A stretch of DNA of 64,000 bases from positions 80,091-144,090 of the forward strand of contig NZ_PJIM01000002.1 in the NCBI RefSeq assembly GCF_002929295.1, read 5' to 3'. Both the position numbers and the translations under genes were made by a program. The notes under the pieces are model-generated. The model did not search any database. It saw nothing but the letters and a program-made list of their open reading frames with translations, and was not told the origin of the DNA. Positions 32,731 through 41,332 of this stretch are shown piece by piece (the stretch's first letter is position 1; the number at the start of each line of letters is the position of its first letter). Origin of the DNA: Arthrobacter sp. SX1312 (GTDB lineage: Bacteria; Actinomycetota; Actinomycetes; Actinomycetales; Micrococcaceae).

Positions 32731-35700
32731 GTGCGTGTGCTGATCGATCTGGACGAGCGTCGCTTCGAGTGCGAGGTGGCGCACGCCGCGCCGGCCACCA
32801 CGCTGGCCGACCTGGTGGAGACCGCCGGCGGGCCGCGCCTCGCACCCGACGAGTCCGTGTTCGTCGACGAGACCGAGGTCCGCGGTTCCGCCCCCGTGTC
32901 GGAGCTCGTCCTCCTGGAGGGCAGCCGCGTCGCCCGGGCGCCGTGGCAGGTGCCCGCGCGCATCCACGGCTGGAGTGTGACCCTCGCCGGCGGGCAGCAC
33001 GCCGGCAGGGTGGTCGACGTCCCGCAGGGGCGCGAGATGCTCATCGGCCGGTCCCCGCACGCGGACCTCACCCTGCCTGCCGAGAGCGCATCGTGGGAAC
33101 ATTGCCGCCTGCGCCGGGAGGACGACGGCGTGCGGGTGCTGGACAGCGGATCGACGAACGGCACCCTCGTGGACGGTGAGAAGGTGGGGGACGACGGCGT
33201 CCTGGTCCCCGAGATCGCCACGATCACCGCGGGCGGGACAGTGCTCCTGCTGCGCCGGTCCCTCGACGAGACACCGGCCCCCGCGCCGGGCAGCCTGCAC
33301 AACCTGACGCCCGCAGCGACGGCGCCCTTCAACCGGCCGCCCCGTCCCGGGAAGGCTCCGGCGGCCGACGCGCTGGTCCCTCCGAGCCCCAAGGACGTCC
33401 CGCCGGCCAGCAAGTTCAGCTACATCAGCGTGCTCGCCCCCCTCGTGATGGCCGTGGCCATGGTCATCATCCTGCGGGACCTCCGCTTCGCGATGTTCGC
33501 CATGCTCAGCCCAGTGATGGCCGTGGGCATGTGGTTCGAACAGAAACGCCGTCATGCCCTCGGCCTCAAGGACGAGGACGCCCGCTTCACCGGGGCGATC
33601 GAGGAGTTCGAGCAGCAGATCCGTACGGCGGCCGAGACCGAGACCGCCCTGCGCCATCGGCTGATCCCCGACCCCGCGACCGTCGTGCGGCGTGCGGCCC
33701 TCCCCGCCACCTCCCTGTGGCAGCGCCGCGCCGACGCGGACGACTTCCTGGCCCTGCACGCCGGTACCGGCGACGTCCCGTGGAAGCCCCCGGTGGAGCG
33801 GGGAGCGGGCCCGCGGCTGCACGAGAAGGTCAAGGACTCCCTCATGGCCGCGCGCCTGCAGGCCGCCCCCGTGCTGGTGGACCTGACCGACGCCGGCGTG
33901 GTGGGCATGGTCGGACCGCGGGAGGGGACCCTGGCGCTGGCCCGGTCCCTCCTCGCCCAGGCCACGGTGCACGTAGGACCGGCGGACCTCACCGTCGGCG
34001 TCTTCTGCGACGCCGGGCGCGCCGACGAGTGGGAGTGGGCCTCCTGGCTCCCGCACACGCGCCAGGCCGGCAGCAGCACGGGCCAGCGGTGGATGTCCGC
34101 GCACCGCGAGACGAGCCTCGCCATGCTGCGCACGCTCAAGGACACGGTCACCGACCTGCCCACACCGGCCCTGCTGGTGGTCCTGGACTCCGAGGTCCTC
34201 ACCGAGGGCCGGGACGCCCCGGCCCGCGCACTGCTCGGCATGGGCCGCTCCATGCCCGGGGCCTCCCTGACGGCGCACCAGCGCACGTCCCGGGTGGCGG
34301 GCATCGTCATCGCCACCTCGGAGGAGCAACTGCCGGCAGCCTGCACCACCATCATCAGGGTGGGTGCGGACGCGGCGGCCACCGTGGAGCAGCCGGAGGA
34401 CCTGACCCGCGTGGACGACGTCATCCTCGCCTGTCTCGACGAGGAGGAGGCCCTGCGCTGCGCCATGCGCCTCGCCCGCTTCGACGACCCGGAGCTCAGC
34501 GTGCCCGGGGCCTCGTTGCCCGCCCTCGTGCGGCTCCCCCGGCTCCTGGGCTACGAGCGCCCGGACCCGGCGACCATCCGCCGCATGTGGGAGGCATCCC
34601 CGGGAGTGTCCACGCCGATCGGCACGGACGAGAACGGGACCCTCACGCTGGACCTCGTCAAGGACGGCCCGCACGGCCTGGTGGGCGGCACCACCGGCTC
34701 CGGCAAGTCCGAGTTCCTGCGCTCGCTCGTGGCCGGCCTCGCAGCCCGCAACGATCCCACGCGCCTGAACTTCATCCTCGTCGACTTCAAGGGTGGTGCC
34801 GCCTTCAAGGCCTGCGAGCGCCTTCCGCACACCATCGGCACCATCTCCAACCTGGACGAGCAACTGGCCGACCGGGCCCTCCTGGCCCTGGAAGCGGAGA
34901 TGGAGCGGCGCCAGCGGGTCTTCGCGGCGGCCGGCGAGGGCATCGACAACCTGAATGCCTACCTCGCCACGAATCCGGCCGAGCCCATGCCGAGGCTGCT
35001 CCTCGTGATCGACGAGTTCGCCATGCTGGCCAAGGATTTCCCGGACGTGCTGAAGGCGCTCGTCAGCGTGGGAGCCGTGGGCCGGACACTGGGCGTACAC
35101 ATGATCCTGGCCACGCAGCGCCCCGCCGGCGTCGTGAGCGAGGACATCCTCGCGAACACGAACCTCCGCGTGGCGCTGCGGGTGCAGAGCCGCGAAGACT
35201 CCAGCAACGTCATCGGCGTGCCCGCGGCCTCGGCGATCGGCCGGGCCCAGATGGGCCGGGCCTTCGTGAAGCTGGGGCAGGACGAGATCACCCCCGTGCA
35301 GACGGCCCTCGTCACGGGACGCGTGCAGGTGGGCGGCGGCGCGGCAGTGGATGTCCGGGAGGTGCACCGGTTCGGTGTCCCCGTGGCCCCGGCGGCGCCG
35401 TCGGCACCCGCGACGTCGGACGAGAACGACCTCGACCTCCTCATCGACGCCGTGGTCGGGGCCAACGCCGACGCCGGCTATGCGCCGCCGCGTCAGGTCT
35501 GGCCGGAGGCCCTCGGCGAGCGCGTGGAGCTCGACGGTTTCCTCGCTGAAGGGGACGACGACGGCTCGGCCGACCCGGATCCCCTCCACCTCCCGCGGGT
35601 GGGCGGCGTCCGCGGCTCCTCCGTGCTGGTGACCCTCATGGACGAGCCGGAGCTGCAGCGCCAGTCCCCGGCGGGCTGGGACCTGTCCGCCGGGAACCTG

Positions 35701-37026
35701 ATGCTGATGGGCGTGGCCGGTTCCGGCACCACCACCACGCTGGCGTCCATTGCGCTGTCCCTCGCCCGGGACACCGATCCGGCCGACCTGGACCTGATGG
35801 TGCTCGACCTGGGCTCGCGGGCGCTCGAGGCCCTGGAAGGCCTGCCACACACCGTGGCCTACGTGGGGTCCGGTGCCGGAGCCAAGGAGCAGCAGGCCCG
35901 CTTCCTACGGCACCTGCACGCCGAACTGGAGCGGCGCCGCGCGGAGCCGGGCACCCACCGCCGCACCGTGGTGTTGCTGGACGGCCTGGCATCGCTGCGG
36001 GACGAGCTGCAGGACTACGAGGGGCAGCAACTGCTGGACCTGCTGTACCGTGCGTACGCCGACGGCCCGGCGCTCGGACTCTCCTTCGCGGTGTCCACCA
36101 CCCGCGCCAAGGCGGTGCCCTCGGCCATGAACGAGGTGACCCTGCAGCGGTGGCTGTTCCGCCTGGCGGACACCTACGACTACTCCTCCCTCGGCGTCCG
36201 GGGCAAGCAGATCCCCGCCGCACTCCCCGGCCGCTGTGTGGACCCCCGCAGCACGCTCCAGATGCATGTGGCGACGCCCGGCATCGGCATCGCGGCGGCG
36301 GTGGAACGGGTACGGCAGAACTGGGCCCACGCCCCCGCGAAGTCCCGGGCGATCAGGCGCCTGCCCGCGGACGTCACCCTGCAGGATCTGGGGGTGGAAC
36401 CGCAGTTGGACGCCGAGCCGTGGCGCATCCCGATCGGGCTCCAGGAGGCGGACCTCTCCCCGGCGTTCGTGGAGGTCTACGAGGGCGAGCACGCGCTCAT
36501 CGCCGGGCCCGCCCGGTCCGGGAAGTCCACCCTGCTCATGGCTCTCGCCGCAGCCCTGCGGGGGACGGCCACACCCCAGGGGGTGACCCAGGTCTGGGGC
36601 ATCTGCGACCGCCGTTCTCCCCTGGCCTCCGCCGCCCTCGACCGGACGGCCGTCGGCGCGGACGAGGTGCCGGCGTTGCTGGCCTCCCTGCGGCTCGAGC
36701 GCGGCCCGGTGTTCCTCCTGATCGACGACGCGGAGCGCTTCGAGGACCCTGACCAGTCCATCGCGGGCATCGTGGCCTCCGGGCAGGCGGGCCTGTGCGT
36801 CGTCGCTGCAGGACGGGCGGCGGACCTGCGCGGACTGTACGGCCATTGGACCAAGACGATCCGCAAGTCCCGCCTGGGCGTGCTGCTGCAGCCGGACGTG
36901 GACTACGACGGCGAACTGCTGGGCACGGCACTCCCCCGGAAGGCGCCGGTGGCGATGACTCCCGGACGCGGATATCTCGGCGTGGGCGGGCAGGTGGCCC
37001 TCGTCCAGTCGATCAGCCCCGGCTGA
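32731..37026 (+). CDS. EssC-like FHA/FtsK-SpoIIIE type VII secretion ATPase
   Basis: A 1431-aa translocase. Residues ~1-70 form a beta-grasp/FHA-like N-domain. An FHA domain (~75-165) has GRSPHADLTL, SWEHCRLR and DSGSTNGT. Two membrane helices follow (~230-270, SVLAPLVMAVAMVIIL). Three FtsK-type ATPase domains come next. D1 has GGTTGSGKSEF (Lys659) and Walker B LLLVIDEFAML. D2 has a degenerate Walker A, GVAGSGTTTT, with Thr1000 in place of Lys. D3 has GPARSGKSTL (Lys1265) and VFLLIDDAE. This order matches EssC/YukB more than mycobacterial EccC, which lacks FHA. It would power export of the WXG100 protein and perhaps Rhs. GTG 32731 has AGAAGGA 8 bases upstream. Confidence 0.92.
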   Translation: MRVLIDLDERRFECEVAHAAPATTLADLVETAGGPRLAPDESVFVDETEVRGSAPVSELVLLEGSRVARAPWQVPARIHGWSVTLAGGQHAGRVVDVPQGREMLIGRSPHADLTLPAESASWEHCRLRREDDGVRVLDSGSTNGTLVDGEKVGDDGVLVPEIATITAGGTVLLLRRSLDETPAPAPGSLHNLTPAATAPFNRPPRPGKAPAADALVPPSPKDVPPASKFSYISVLAPLVMAVAMVIILRDLRFAMFAMLSPVMAVGMWFEQKRRHALGLKDEDARFTGAIEEFEQQIRTAAETETALRHRLIPDPATVVRRAALPATSLWQRRADADDFLALHAGTGDVPWKPPVERGAGPRLHEKVKDSLMAARLQAAPVLVDLTDAGVVGMVGPREGTLALARSLLAQATVHVGPADLTVGVFCDAGRADEWEWASWLPHTRQAGSSTGQRWMSAHRETSLAMLRTLKDTVTDLPTPALLVVLDSEVLTEGRDAPARALLGMGRSMPGASLTAHQRTSRVAGIVIATSEEQLPAACTTIIRVGADAAATVEQPEDLTRVDDVILACLDEEEALRCAMRLARFDDPELSVPGASLPALVRLPRLLGYERPDPATIRRMWEASPGVSTPIGTDENGTLTLDLVKDGPHGLVGGTTGSGKSEFLRSLVAGLAARNDPTRLNFILVDFKGGAAFKACERLPHTIGTISNLDEQLADRALLALEAEMERRQRVFAAAGEGIDNLNAYLATNPAEPMPRLLLVIDEFAMLAKDFPDVLKALVSVGAVGRTLGVHMILATQRPAGVVSEDILANTNLRVALRVQSREDSSNVIGVPAASAIGRAQMGRAFVKLGQDEITPVQTALVTGRVQVGGGAAVDVREVHRFGVPVAPAAPSAPATSDENDLDLLIDAVVGANADAGYAPPRQVWPEALGERVELDGFLAEGDDDGSADPDPLHLPRVGGVRGSSVLVTLMDEPELQRQSPAGWDLSAGNLMLMGVAGSGTTTTLASIALSLARDTDPADLDLMVLDLGSRALEALEGLPHTVAYVGSGAGAKEQQARFLRHLHAELERRRAEPGTHRRTVVLLDGLASLRDELQDYEGQQLLDLLYRAYADGPALGLSFAVSTTRAKAVPSAMNEVTLQRWLFRLADTYDYSSLGVRGKQIPAALPGRCVDPRSTLQMHVATPGIGIAAAVERVRQNWAHAPAKSRAIRRLPADVTLQDLGVEPQLDAEPWRIPIGLQEADLSPAFVEVYEGEHALIAGPARSGKSTLLMALAAALRGTATPQGVTQVWGICDRRSPLASAALDRTAVGADEVPALLASLRLERGPVFLLIDDAERFEDPDQSIAGIVASGQAGLCVVAAGRAADLRGLYGHWTKTIRKSRLGVLLQPDVDYDGELLGTALPRKAPVAMTPGRGYLGVGGQVALVQSISPG

Positions 37027-37109
37027 CCGGCACCTACGATGACAGGGGCGCCGACGCGGGTGTCCACGGCAGAGCAGACCGACGGCGTTGGAAAGATCGA
37101 GGGAACGGT

Positions 37110-39092
37110 ATGCAACTCGCACAGACGGGCCAGGCACTCGGGGCGTCCTACCGCTTCGGCGAACGGGTGGGCTCCGGTGCGGTCGGCGAGGTATGGACCG
37201 TCACCGCGACCGACGACCGCATCCTCGCCGCGAAGGTCCTGCGCCCGGAGCACGCCGACGACCCCTCGCTCGTGGAGCGGTTCGTCCGTGAACGGTCCGT
37301 CCTGCTCGGACTGCAGGACCCCTCCATCGTCACGGTGCGCGACATGGTGGTGGAGGGCGCCCGGTTGGCCATCATCATGGACTACGTCGCGGGCGGCTCG
37401 CTGCGGGACGTGGTGCGGGAGGCCGGTACGCTGCGGCCCGCAGACGCGCTGGAGGTCACCGCCGAGGTACTCGACGCGCTGGCGTTCGCCCACGCGCGGG
37501 GCGTGACGCACCGCGACATCAAACCGGACAACGTGCTCCTCGCCCAGCCCTGGCCCGAGTGGACCCCGGGCGACGTACGGGTCTCCGACTTCGGCATCTC
37601 CGACGTCGTGGGCGAGAGGGTCCGCCAGACGACCGGCCTCATCGGCACCCCGCAGTACATGCCGCCCGAGCTCATCAGTCAGGGCCGCTCAGGCCCTCCG
37701 GGCGACATCTATTCCACGGGGGTCCTGCTCTACGAGCTCCTCGCCGGGCGCACCCCCTTCGCCGGCCCGGGCACGGATTTCAGCGTCGCGTACCGCCATG
37801 TCTCCTCACGCCCGCCGAGGATCCCCGTGGACGACGCCCTCTGGGACGTCCTGGCCGGGCTGCTGTCCAAGGACCCCGCGGAGCGGCCCACCGCCCCCGA
37901 GGCGGTAGCGACGCTCCGGCGTCTCGCGGCCCGCCTCGCCTCCAGCGCGCCCCTCACGCGCGGGGAGGCCCCGGCGGACTTCGACGACGTCGACCGCCCC
38001 GCCACGGTGGTCCGGGGCGCCTTCACGGACGCGGACCTCGCCGCCCTGGCGTCCGCCCCGCCCGCGCACGAGGACACGGAGGTCCCGAGCCTCGGGGACG
38101 CGGGCAGCGCGACCATCGCCCGCCCCATGCCGCGCCGCGACGTGCGGCCCCCGGCCGAGGCCCGGCCCGAGCCCGAGGAGGCGCCCCCGTTCTGGCGCAC
38201 GCGCACGGCCCTCCTCCTCGCGGGGACCGCGGTGCTCCTCCTCGTGGGGATGGTCGTCGGGTTCGTGGTCCTCAGCCCTGGAGAGCAGCAGGCCGCCTCG
38301 GGCGGCTCCGGCGATCCACTGACCGCCCAGACGCAGGACACCGCGTTGCCCACGGGGCTGACGATCTCGCGGGCTGCCGCCTACGAGCCCTCCTCCGGGC
38401 GGGTCCGTCTGACGCTCACCTACGCGGCCCAGAAGGCGCCGCTGTCCGGGGAGTTCCTCGAGGTGGTCCCCGCGATGGCGGAGGGTGAGGCGTGCCCCGC
38501 CGTCACCTGGGAGGGTGCCTCCGTGAAGCGCAACCAGGCCTCGATCACCGGGCTCGACGTGGCCTGCGGCTGGACGCTGTCGGACCTGCAGGTCCCGGCG
38601 GGCGGGTCCGTCCAGGTGACCGCCTCGGTGCCGGCGCAACCTGCCGACCAGCAGGCACTCGACGCGTGGGTGCGCGGCGGCTCCGAAGCGACGTCGGCCG
38701 CGACGCAGGACCCGACCGTCACAGGCACCGCCTACCCCGTCCAGCGCCTGACGGGCGTGGAGGTCCGCACCCCGGCGCGGGTGGTGACGCCGAGCCCCCT
38801 GAGAATCACCCTCATCCCGGTGTGGGCCGGGGGCCCGGACGAGCTGAACCCGCTCTACGTCAGTCCGGCAGCCGGCAAGCCGTCACAGATGCTCACCGCC
38901 GTCACCGGCGGCGAGCAGGGGATGCGGTTCGCCGACGGCTGCGGCGGTGCACTCGCCGTCGACAGTTCTGGGCTCACCGTCACGGCCCTGCAGATCACGC
39001 CCGAGTGCACCGTGCGCGCCAGCGTCGGGAACTTCACCGAGCTGCAGTCGCCCGCCTTCGACATCACGTCTCGGGAGGACGCTGCCAGGTGA
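37110..39092 (+). CDS. Transmembrane Ser/Thr protein kinase of the T7SS-like locus
   Basis: A 660-aa PknB-type kinase. Catalytic elements are intact: glycine loop GSGAVGEV, Lys42 (AAKVL), HRDIKPDN (Asp136), DFGIS (Asp160), and GTPQYMPPE. After a ~90-residue juxtamembrane linker, one helix (TALLLAGTAVLLLVGMVVG, ~365-388) leads to a ~270-residue extracellular domain without PASTA repeats. Firmicutes T7SS has EssB/YukC, a pseudokinase-TM-ectodomain protein that contacts the FHA domains of EssC. This gene has the same topology but an apparently active kinase, so phospho-dependent binding to the neighbouring FHA domain is plausible. ATG 37110 has GAGGGA 6 bases upstream. It starts 83 bases after the EssC-like gene and ends the operon. 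Confidence 0.92.
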   Translation: MQLAQTGQALGASYRFGERVGSGAVGEVWTVTATDDRILAAKVLRPEHADDPSLVERFVRERSVLLGLQDPSIVTVRDMVVEGARLAIIMDYVAGGSLRDVVREAGTLRPADALEVTAEVLDALAFAHARGVTHRDIKPDNVLLAQPWPEWTPGDVRVSDFGISDVVGERVRQTTGLIGTPQYMPPELISQGRSGPPGDIYSTGVLLYELLAGRTPFAGPGTDFSVAYRHVSSRPPRIPVDDALWDVLAGLLSKDPAERPTAPEAVATLRRLAARLASSAPLTRGEAPADFDDVDRPATVVRGAFTDADLAALASAPPAHEDTEVPSLGDAGSATIARPMPRRDVRPPAEARPEPEEAPPFWRTRTALLLAGTAVLLLVGMVVGFVVLSPGEQQAASGGSGDPLTAQTQDTALPTGLTISRAAAYEPSSGRVRLTLTYAAQKAPLSGEFLEVVPAMAEGEACPAVTWEGASVKRNQASITGLDVACGWTLSDLQVPAGGSVQVTASVPAQPADQQALDAWVRGGSEATSAATQDPTVTGTAYPVQRLTGVEVRTPARVVTPSPLRITLIPVWAGGPDELNPLYVSPAAGKPSQMLTAVTGGEQGMRFADGCGGALAVDSSGLTVTALQITPECTVRASVGNFTELQSPAFDITSREDAAR

Positions 39093-39110
39093 CGGCAGCA
39101 GGGGTTCGTA

Positions 39111-39142
39111 CCTCACCCGGAGCCGGCCGGCTCCGGGTGAGG
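39111..39142. terminator. Bidirectional hairpin ending the secretion operon
   Basis: CCTCACCCGGAGCC (39111-39124) pairs perfectly with GGCTCCGGGTGAGG (39129-39142) around a 4-base loop. It lies between the kinase and the convergent DJ-1/PfpI gene. Confidence 0.88.
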
Positions 39143-39150
39143 TGGCCGGG

Positions 39151-39918
39151 TCAGCTCTCGTCCTCCGCCGCAGCGGCCTTGAGCGCGTCCTTCTCGGCGC
39201 GGAGCGCCTCCGTCTCGTGCTGCTCCTCGGCCTTCTCCTGGTGGATGACCTCGGCCAGGAGCTTCTCCATCTCCTTGGCCACGCCCGCGGCCGACGCCGG
39301 GTTCTGCCCGGTCACCAGTCGCTCGTCGACGACGACCTTCTCCTCGAAGGCATCGGCGGAGACGTGGGTGGCGCCCTGCTCCTCGAGCCGGTCCGCCAGG
39401 AAGAACGGGATGACCTTGTCCTTCCCCACAGCGACCTCTTCGTCATTGGTGAAGGCAGCCACCCTCCGGCCCTCGACCAGGCGGAGACCGTTGTCCAGTT
39501 CGACGTCCAGCAGGCCCGCTGGTCCGTGGCAGACCGCACCCACCAGGCCCCCCGCGTTGTAGATGCCGGCGACGAGCTTCCGCAGGCCGTCGCTGTGCGG
39601 GAAGTCCCACATGGTGCCGTGGCCGCCCACCAGGTAGACGGCGTCGTACTGGCCGGGATCGACGACGTCGACACGGGCCGTGTTGTAGAGGCCCGCCCGC
39701 GTGGTCTCGTCCTCGGTGAAGGCCACCTGGATGGGGTCCTTCGTGTCCACCTCGTCGCGCGGTGGCTGGCCGCCCTGGATCGAGGCGAAGTCCACGAAGT
39801 GCCCGGAATCCTTGAACACCTTCCAGGGGTGCGCGGCCTCGGCCACGTTGTAGCCGGTCTTCTCCCCCGTGTCGCCGAGCTCGGAAACGCTGGTCAGAAC
39901 CATGAGAATTTTCTTCAT
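39151..39918 (-). CDS. DJ-1/PfpI family protein (type 1 glutamine amidotransferase-like, Hsp31 type)
   Basis: A 255-aa protein with the DJ-1/PfpI fold. It opens MKKILMVLTSVSEL, and the nucleophile elbow is VGAVCHGPAG, with the conserved Cys-His pair. The length and the DFASIQGGQPP segment resemble Hsp31/glyoxalase III-like members that act on methylglyoxal or damaged proteins. A charged C-terminal tail (EKAEEQHETEALRAEKDAL) is additional and probably helical. ATG 39918 has AAGGAG 7 bases upstream, so the longer frame to 40002 is rejected. It is divergent from rlmH. Confidence 0.88.
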   Translation of the reverse strand: MKKILMVLTSVSELGDTGEKTGYNVAEAAHPWKVFKDSGHFVDFASIQGGQPPRDEVDTKDPIQVAFTEDETTRAGLYNTARVDVVDPGQYDAVYLVGGHGTMWDFPHSDGLRKLVAGIYNAGGLVGAVCHGPAGLLDVELDNGLRLVEGRRVAAFTNDEEVAVGKDKVIPFFLADRLEEQGATHVSADAFEEKVVVDERLVTGQNPASAAGVAKEMEKLLAEVIHQEKAEEQHETEALRAEKDALKAAAAEDES

Positions 39919-39983
39919 GTAGTGCTCCTTTCGTCCGCTTTCCACCCTACGGGGCTGGTTCTCGCAAGGCGTCACCCGGGCGA

Positions 39984-39989
39984 TAACCT
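39984..39989 (+). promoter_or_regulatory. -10 box TAACCT, leaderless promoter of rlmH
   Basis: TAACCT is followed by 6 bases and ATG 39996. Confidence 0.55.
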
Positions 39990-39995
39990 GAACGA

Positions 39996-40451
39996 ATGGC
40001 AATCCGGGTGCTCGCAGTGGGCCGCAAGCATGAGAGCTGGGTGTCCGAGGGAATCGAGCGGTACTCCAGGCGGCTGAAGAAGCCCTTCGATCTCTCCTGG
40101 CAGCTCATCGCCCATTCGGCACGGGAACACGATGCAGCGCGCAAGGAGGAATCGGAGCGGCTCCTCGCCAGGCTCGGGACCGACTACGTGATCCTCCTCG
40201 ACGAACGCGGCAGGGCCATCGACTCGCCTGCCCTCTCCCGGACCCTGCTGAAACCGCTCGAGGCCTCACGCAGCGTCACGGTGATCATCGGAGGCGCATA
40301 CGGCGTGGACCAGCAGGTGCACCAGCGGGCCGATTTCACCTGGTCCCTGTCTCCCCTGGTCTTCCCGCACCAGCTCGTACGACTCATCCTCGCCGAGCAG
40401 GTGTACCGGGCGCAGGAGATCGCGGGCGGGCGCTCGTACCATCACGAATAA
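39996..40451 (+). CDS. rlmH: 23S rRNA (pseudouridine1915-N3)-methyltransferase RlmH
   Basis: A 151-aa SPOUT-class methyltransferase that methylates pseudouridine 1915 in helix 69 using S-adenosylmethionine. It opens MAIRVLAVGRKHESWV, has VILLDERGRAI and the knot/SAM region VTVIIGGAYGVDQQV, and ends with the basic QEIAGGRSYHHE typical of the family. The length is normal. The start is ATG 39996 (leaderless). It is alone between a divergent DJ-1 gene and a lipoprotein gene. Confidence 0.95.
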   Translation: MAIRVLAVGRKHESWVSEGIERYSRRLKKPFDLSWQLIAHSAREHDAARKEESERLLARLGTDYVILLDERGRAIDSPALSRTLLKPLEASRSVTVIIGGAYGVDQQVHQRADFTWSLSPLVFPHQLVRLILAEQVYRAQEIAGGRSYHHE

Positions 40452-40514
40452 GCCGCCGAGGTAACGATCTCGGTACGACGTGTCGGACCTCTGTGGCGTC
40501 GGGGGCCGCGGCCG

Positions 40515-40520
40515 TAGGGT
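40515..40520 (+). promoter_or_regulatory. -10 box TAGGGT, leaderless promoter of DUF4232 lipoprotein
   Basis: TAGGGT is followed by 6 bases and ATG 40527. Confidence 0.55.
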
Positions 40521-40526
40521 GAGCCC

Positions 40527-41273
40527 ATGACTACACTGCTGGGGAGCAAGCGTTGGATCGCGGCCATTGCGGCTGCTGGAGCACTCGTCGCCGTGAGCGG
40601 CTGCGCGGCGTCGGATCCGGGGGCCGGAGAACCGGCGGCATCGACGTCCGAGACCGCGACCGAAGCACCGACGCCGTCCGGATCACCGTCCACGGAACCG
40701 TCCTCGGAGTCGACGGCGCCAGCCACGACACCAGCGCCGGAACCGTCGGCCACGGCCTCGCCGTCCACCGCACCCACGACCGCCCCCGCGGACGCTGCTG
40801 TCCCCGCGCCGAGCGCGTCGCCGTCACCCGAGGCGTCCACGCCGGCCGTGGCAGGCACCTGCACTGCCGCCCAGCTGACGGGGTCCGTCCAGGACCAGGC
40901 GGGCGGCGGTGCCGCCGGGAGCGTGTACCGCACACTCGTGCTGACCAACGCCTCGGATCAGGGGTGCACGGTCGCGGGGTACCCGGGAGTCTCCTCCGTC
41001 GACGGTTCGGGCAACCAGATCGGCGCCCCCGCGGATCGGGACGGGACGGCTTCTGCGCCGGTGCTCCTCGCCCCGGGCGGCTCAGCCACGGCCACCCTGA
41101 GGCAGACCAACGCCCAGAACTACGGCGCGGACTGCGGCCTCACGCCCGCGACCGGCCTTCGCGTCTACCCGCCCGGCGCCACCGACTCGCTCGTCCTGCC
41201 CCAGGCGCTTCCGGCCTGTTCGGCCGCATCGATCGTGCTGATGACGATCAGTCCCCTGCAGCCCGCTGCCTAG
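40527..41273 (+). CDS. DUF4232-domain lipoprotein
   Basis: A 248-aa exported lipoprotein. The signal peptide (WIAAIAAAGALVAVSGC) ends in a good lipobox with Cys at about residue 26. A Ser/Thr/Pro/Ala-rich linker runs to about residue 105 and would span the cell wall. The C-terminal ~140 residues are a DUF4232 beta-sandwich with paired cysteines (CTAAQLTGSV, GCTVAGYPGVS, DCGLTPATGLRVYPPG). The function of DUF4232 is unknown. The start is set by the leaderless box. It is followed 59 bases later by lhr on the same strand. Confidence 0.88.
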   Translation: MTTLLGSKRWIAAIAAAGALVAVSGCAASDPGAGEPAASTSETATEAPTPSGSPSTEPSSESTAPATTPAPEPSATASPSTAPTTAPADAAVPAPSASPSPEASTPAVAGTCTAAQLTGSVQDQAGGGAAGSVYRTLVLTNASDQGCTVAGYPGVSSVDGSGNQIGAPADRDGTASAPVLLAPGGSATATLRQTNAQNYGADCGLTPATGLRVYPPGATDSLVLPQALPACSAASIVLMTISPLQPAA

Positions 41274-41332
41274 TCCTTTCCTGCAGGTCGGCGTCCTGAC
41301 CGAGTGTCGGTGCGCTGGGGCATGATGAGGGA

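Noticed and set aside
32551-35850. Long frame antisense to the EssC-like ATPase
   Set aside because: It has His/Gly/Arg-rich shadow composition and no family features.
19724-39142. Prophage or integrative element
   Set aside because: No integrase, terminase, capsid or conjugation genes are present, and no direct repeat of the tRNA-Ser 3' end was found near 39.1 kb.
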